Assembly: GCF_009870785.1 (NCBI RefSeq) | Contig: NZ_WTWX01000015.1 | Location: forward strand, 1-64,000 | Source: Paenibacillus sp. An7 | GTDB taxonomy: Bacteria; Bacillota; Bacilli; Paenibacillales; Paenibacillaceae | Reading direction: 5' to 3' | Length of the DNA stretch: 64,000 nt | Part shown: in pieces, positions 62,770 through 64,000 of the stretch | How the letters are laid out: the number at the start of each line of letters is the position of its first letter | Numbering within the stretch: position 1 is the first letter of the stretch | Notes under the pieces: model-generated | The model's input: only the letters and a program-made list of their open reading frames with translations | What the model was told of the DNA's origin: nothing | The model's database searches: none | Translations under genes and position numbers: made by a program

Positions 62770-63582
62770 TTACATACATTCTTTTTCTTTCTGACAGACA
62801 TATATGAGTTCCGGTTTCGAATCCGCGGGAGGATTCTCTTCCCAGTCTCCATACAATTCAATAACCTTAAGCCCATGTCTCGCCAACGTTCTTTCCATTT
62901 CCATCGGATACGTATAGCGAAGCTTAATACCGCTTTGATGAACAGACTGCACTGTTCCATCTTCTCGTTTTAACCTGCGAGATATTTCATACTCTTGTAC
63001 TTGCGTCAGCGCATCATAATCACTTTTCGTATATACATCAATCTCTTTACCCTGTTCGTCTTTATAAGTCTTCCAGTATTCCTCTTCTGCTGATGCAAGC
63101 AACTCTTCTTTGTTAGGGAAACGCGTGTTGAATATAAAAATACCGCTTTCCTTAAGGTGCTTACATACGGAATCAAGCAGTTTATCTTGCGCTTCGTTCG
63201 TTAGAAAATGTTGAAAACCATTACCTACCATAAATATAAGCGAACTTTTCACATCAAGGTTCAGTTCCTCACAATTTTGCAGTTCCCAACGAATATCCGT
63301 ATGCTCTTGTGCAGACTTATGTCTAGCATGTTCAAGCATACCTTCATGAAAATCAATTCCAATCATAGGGTATCCCCGCTCTGCTAGAGGGATCGTTGTT
63401 CTACCGGTTCCGCAAGCCAGGTCTATAACCGTGCCTCCCATGAGTGCTGCCCATTTCTCAATAAAAGCAAAATCACTATCAAATCCTTCATTCTCCGCGT
63501 CATATAGAGCAGGATGATCGTACTCTTCAAGGTTATCCATTGTCATAGGTTCTTTCGTTAAGAAATCTACATTATGATTCAT
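62770..63582 (-). CDS. Class I SAM-dependent methyltransferase
   Basis: With the start at ATG 63582 (GAGG upstream) the protein has 270 residues. Motif I is GGTVIDLACGTGRTTIPLAERGYPMIGIDFHEGML, followed by CEELNLDVKSSLIFMVGNGFQHF and LRYTYPMEMERTLARHGLKVIELYGDW. The last part, with the ELIYVC ending, is common in small-molecule methyltransferases of Bacillales. The substrate is unknown. Confidence 0.87.
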   Translation of the reverse strand: MNHNVDFLTKEPMTMDNLEEYDHPALYDAENEGFDSDFAFIEKWAALMGGTVIDLACGTGRTTIPLAERGYPMIGIDFHEGMLEHARHKSAQEHTDIRWELQNCEELNLDVKSSLIFMVGNGFQHFLTNEAQDKLLDSVCKHLKESGIFIFNTRFPNKEELLASAEEEYWKTYKDEQGKEIDVYTKSDYDALTQVQEYEISRRLKREDGTVQSVHQSGIKLRYTYPMEMERTLARHGLKVIELYGDWEENPPADSKPELIYVCQKEKECM

Positions 63583-63825
63583 TTTATTTTCCTCTAATTT
63601 CCTTATTTTCAAGTATTCTTCTTTAATGTACATGAAAATTTCTGATTTGAAAAGCATATAGAGCTTATACACCATTTCAAACCTTCTGAATCTTAGTTCA
63701 AAACATCAAGATTTATTTACGCAGTTAACACATATCAGTCTAAAATCAGGTGATTTCTATACTTTTTCTTAATTTCAAATTATAATAATTATACAAATAT
63801 TGCCTCGACACAGAAAGGAGTTCGT

Positions 63826-64000
63826 ATGCTCGCAGCTGAAAGACGCCAGATGATCATCGACATTGCCAACAAGGATAAACGAGTACTCGTATCCGAACTT
63901 AGCCACAAATTTCAAGTCACCGAAGAGACCATACGGCGAGATTTAGAGAAACTGGAGAAAGAAGGAGTACTGACCCGGACCTATGGCGGAGCGATTATGA
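63826..64000 (+). CDS. DeoR-family transcriptional regulator, N-terminal part
   Basis: The gene starts at ATG 63826 with AAAGGAG upstream and runs off the end of the window. The visible 58 residues are the DeoR winged helix: AAERRQMIIDIANKDKRVLV, then HKFQVTEETIRRDLEKLEKEG and LTRTYGGAI. DeoR proteins usually control sugar phosphate or fructose genes next door, which would lie to the right. Confidence 0.9.
   Translation, partial: MLAAERRQMIIDIANKDKRVLVSELSHKFQVTEETIRRDLEKLEKEGVLTRTYGGAIM

Overview
The window looks like a chromosomal segment of a low-to-mid GC Gram-positive spore-former of the Bacillales, most likely Paenibacillus or a close relative. This is inferred from strong AGGAGG-type ribosome binding sites, several TTG and GTG starts, secreted enzymes carrying S-layer homology (SLH) repeats, a T-box leader, cre-like catabolite sites, LexA boxes of the Bacillus type, and families typical of the group (YdaP, KimA, AlkC, YqcI/YcgG, DUF4358-MBOAT-DHHW). 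I saw no rRNA, tRNA or CRISPR array.

Layout: 1-4.0 kb is a decayed accessory zone with a small membrane-anchored unknown between two copies of a terminator-like repeat, fused DinB and flavin-oxidoreductase remnants, an arginase-family enzyme, the 5' part of a group II intron lodged behind a terminator, and a frameshifted CPCC protein. 4.9-10.3 kb holds a phosphonate/phosphite-type ABC importer (phnD-phnC-phnE-phnE) and, on the other strand, a cytoplasmic 5'-nucleotidase-type phosphatase. 10.3-11.2 kb is a noncoding stretch with twin SOS boxes, a dif-like palindrome and an orphan terminator. 11.2-15.3 kb is a carbohydrate ABC importer with an AraC regulator. 15.6-29.8 kb carries an SLH-anchored phosphatase (frameshifted), an arylsulfotransferase-like protein, a pyruvate oxidase, YqcI/YcgG, AlkC, the sulfite reductase pair cysJI, a VOC protein and a medium-chain dehydrogenase.

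30-42 kb holds a very large SLH-anchored pullulanase under cre-like sites, an alkyltransferase-like DNA-lesion binder, a YoaK membrane protein, a methyltransferase behind an apparent leucine T-box, a GH18-type cell-wall hydrolase and a KimA-like potassium transporter. 42.3-45.4 kb is a three-gene extracellular O-acetylation operon. 45.5-48.4 kb holds a flavin-linked oxidase bracketed by two dif-like palindromes, next to a tyrosine recombinase. 48.8-56.8 kb has a TIGR01777 epimerase, a DUF1835 protein, an AGCS symporter, an M20 hydrolase operon with a two-part membrane partner, a YjjG-type HAD phosphatase and an RDD protein. 57.0-61.8 kb is a four-carbon acid-sugar operon (GntR regulator, dehydrogenase, DUF1537 kinase, GntP permease) with a clear operator array. 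The end has two small membrane-anchored proteins, a methyltransferase and the start of a DeoR regulator.

The most unusual signal is a family of palindromes with 11-bp arms around a 6-bp centre. Their arms match the XerD half of the Firmicutes dif site. Three good copies and one degenerate copy are present, two of them flank a gene, and one lies about 100 bp beyond the end of a tyrosine recombinase gene. A second group of signals (twin LexA boxes plus an orphan terminator) suggests an undescribed SOS-controlled small transcript. Several single-base frameshifts could be real decay, phase variation or sequencing error.
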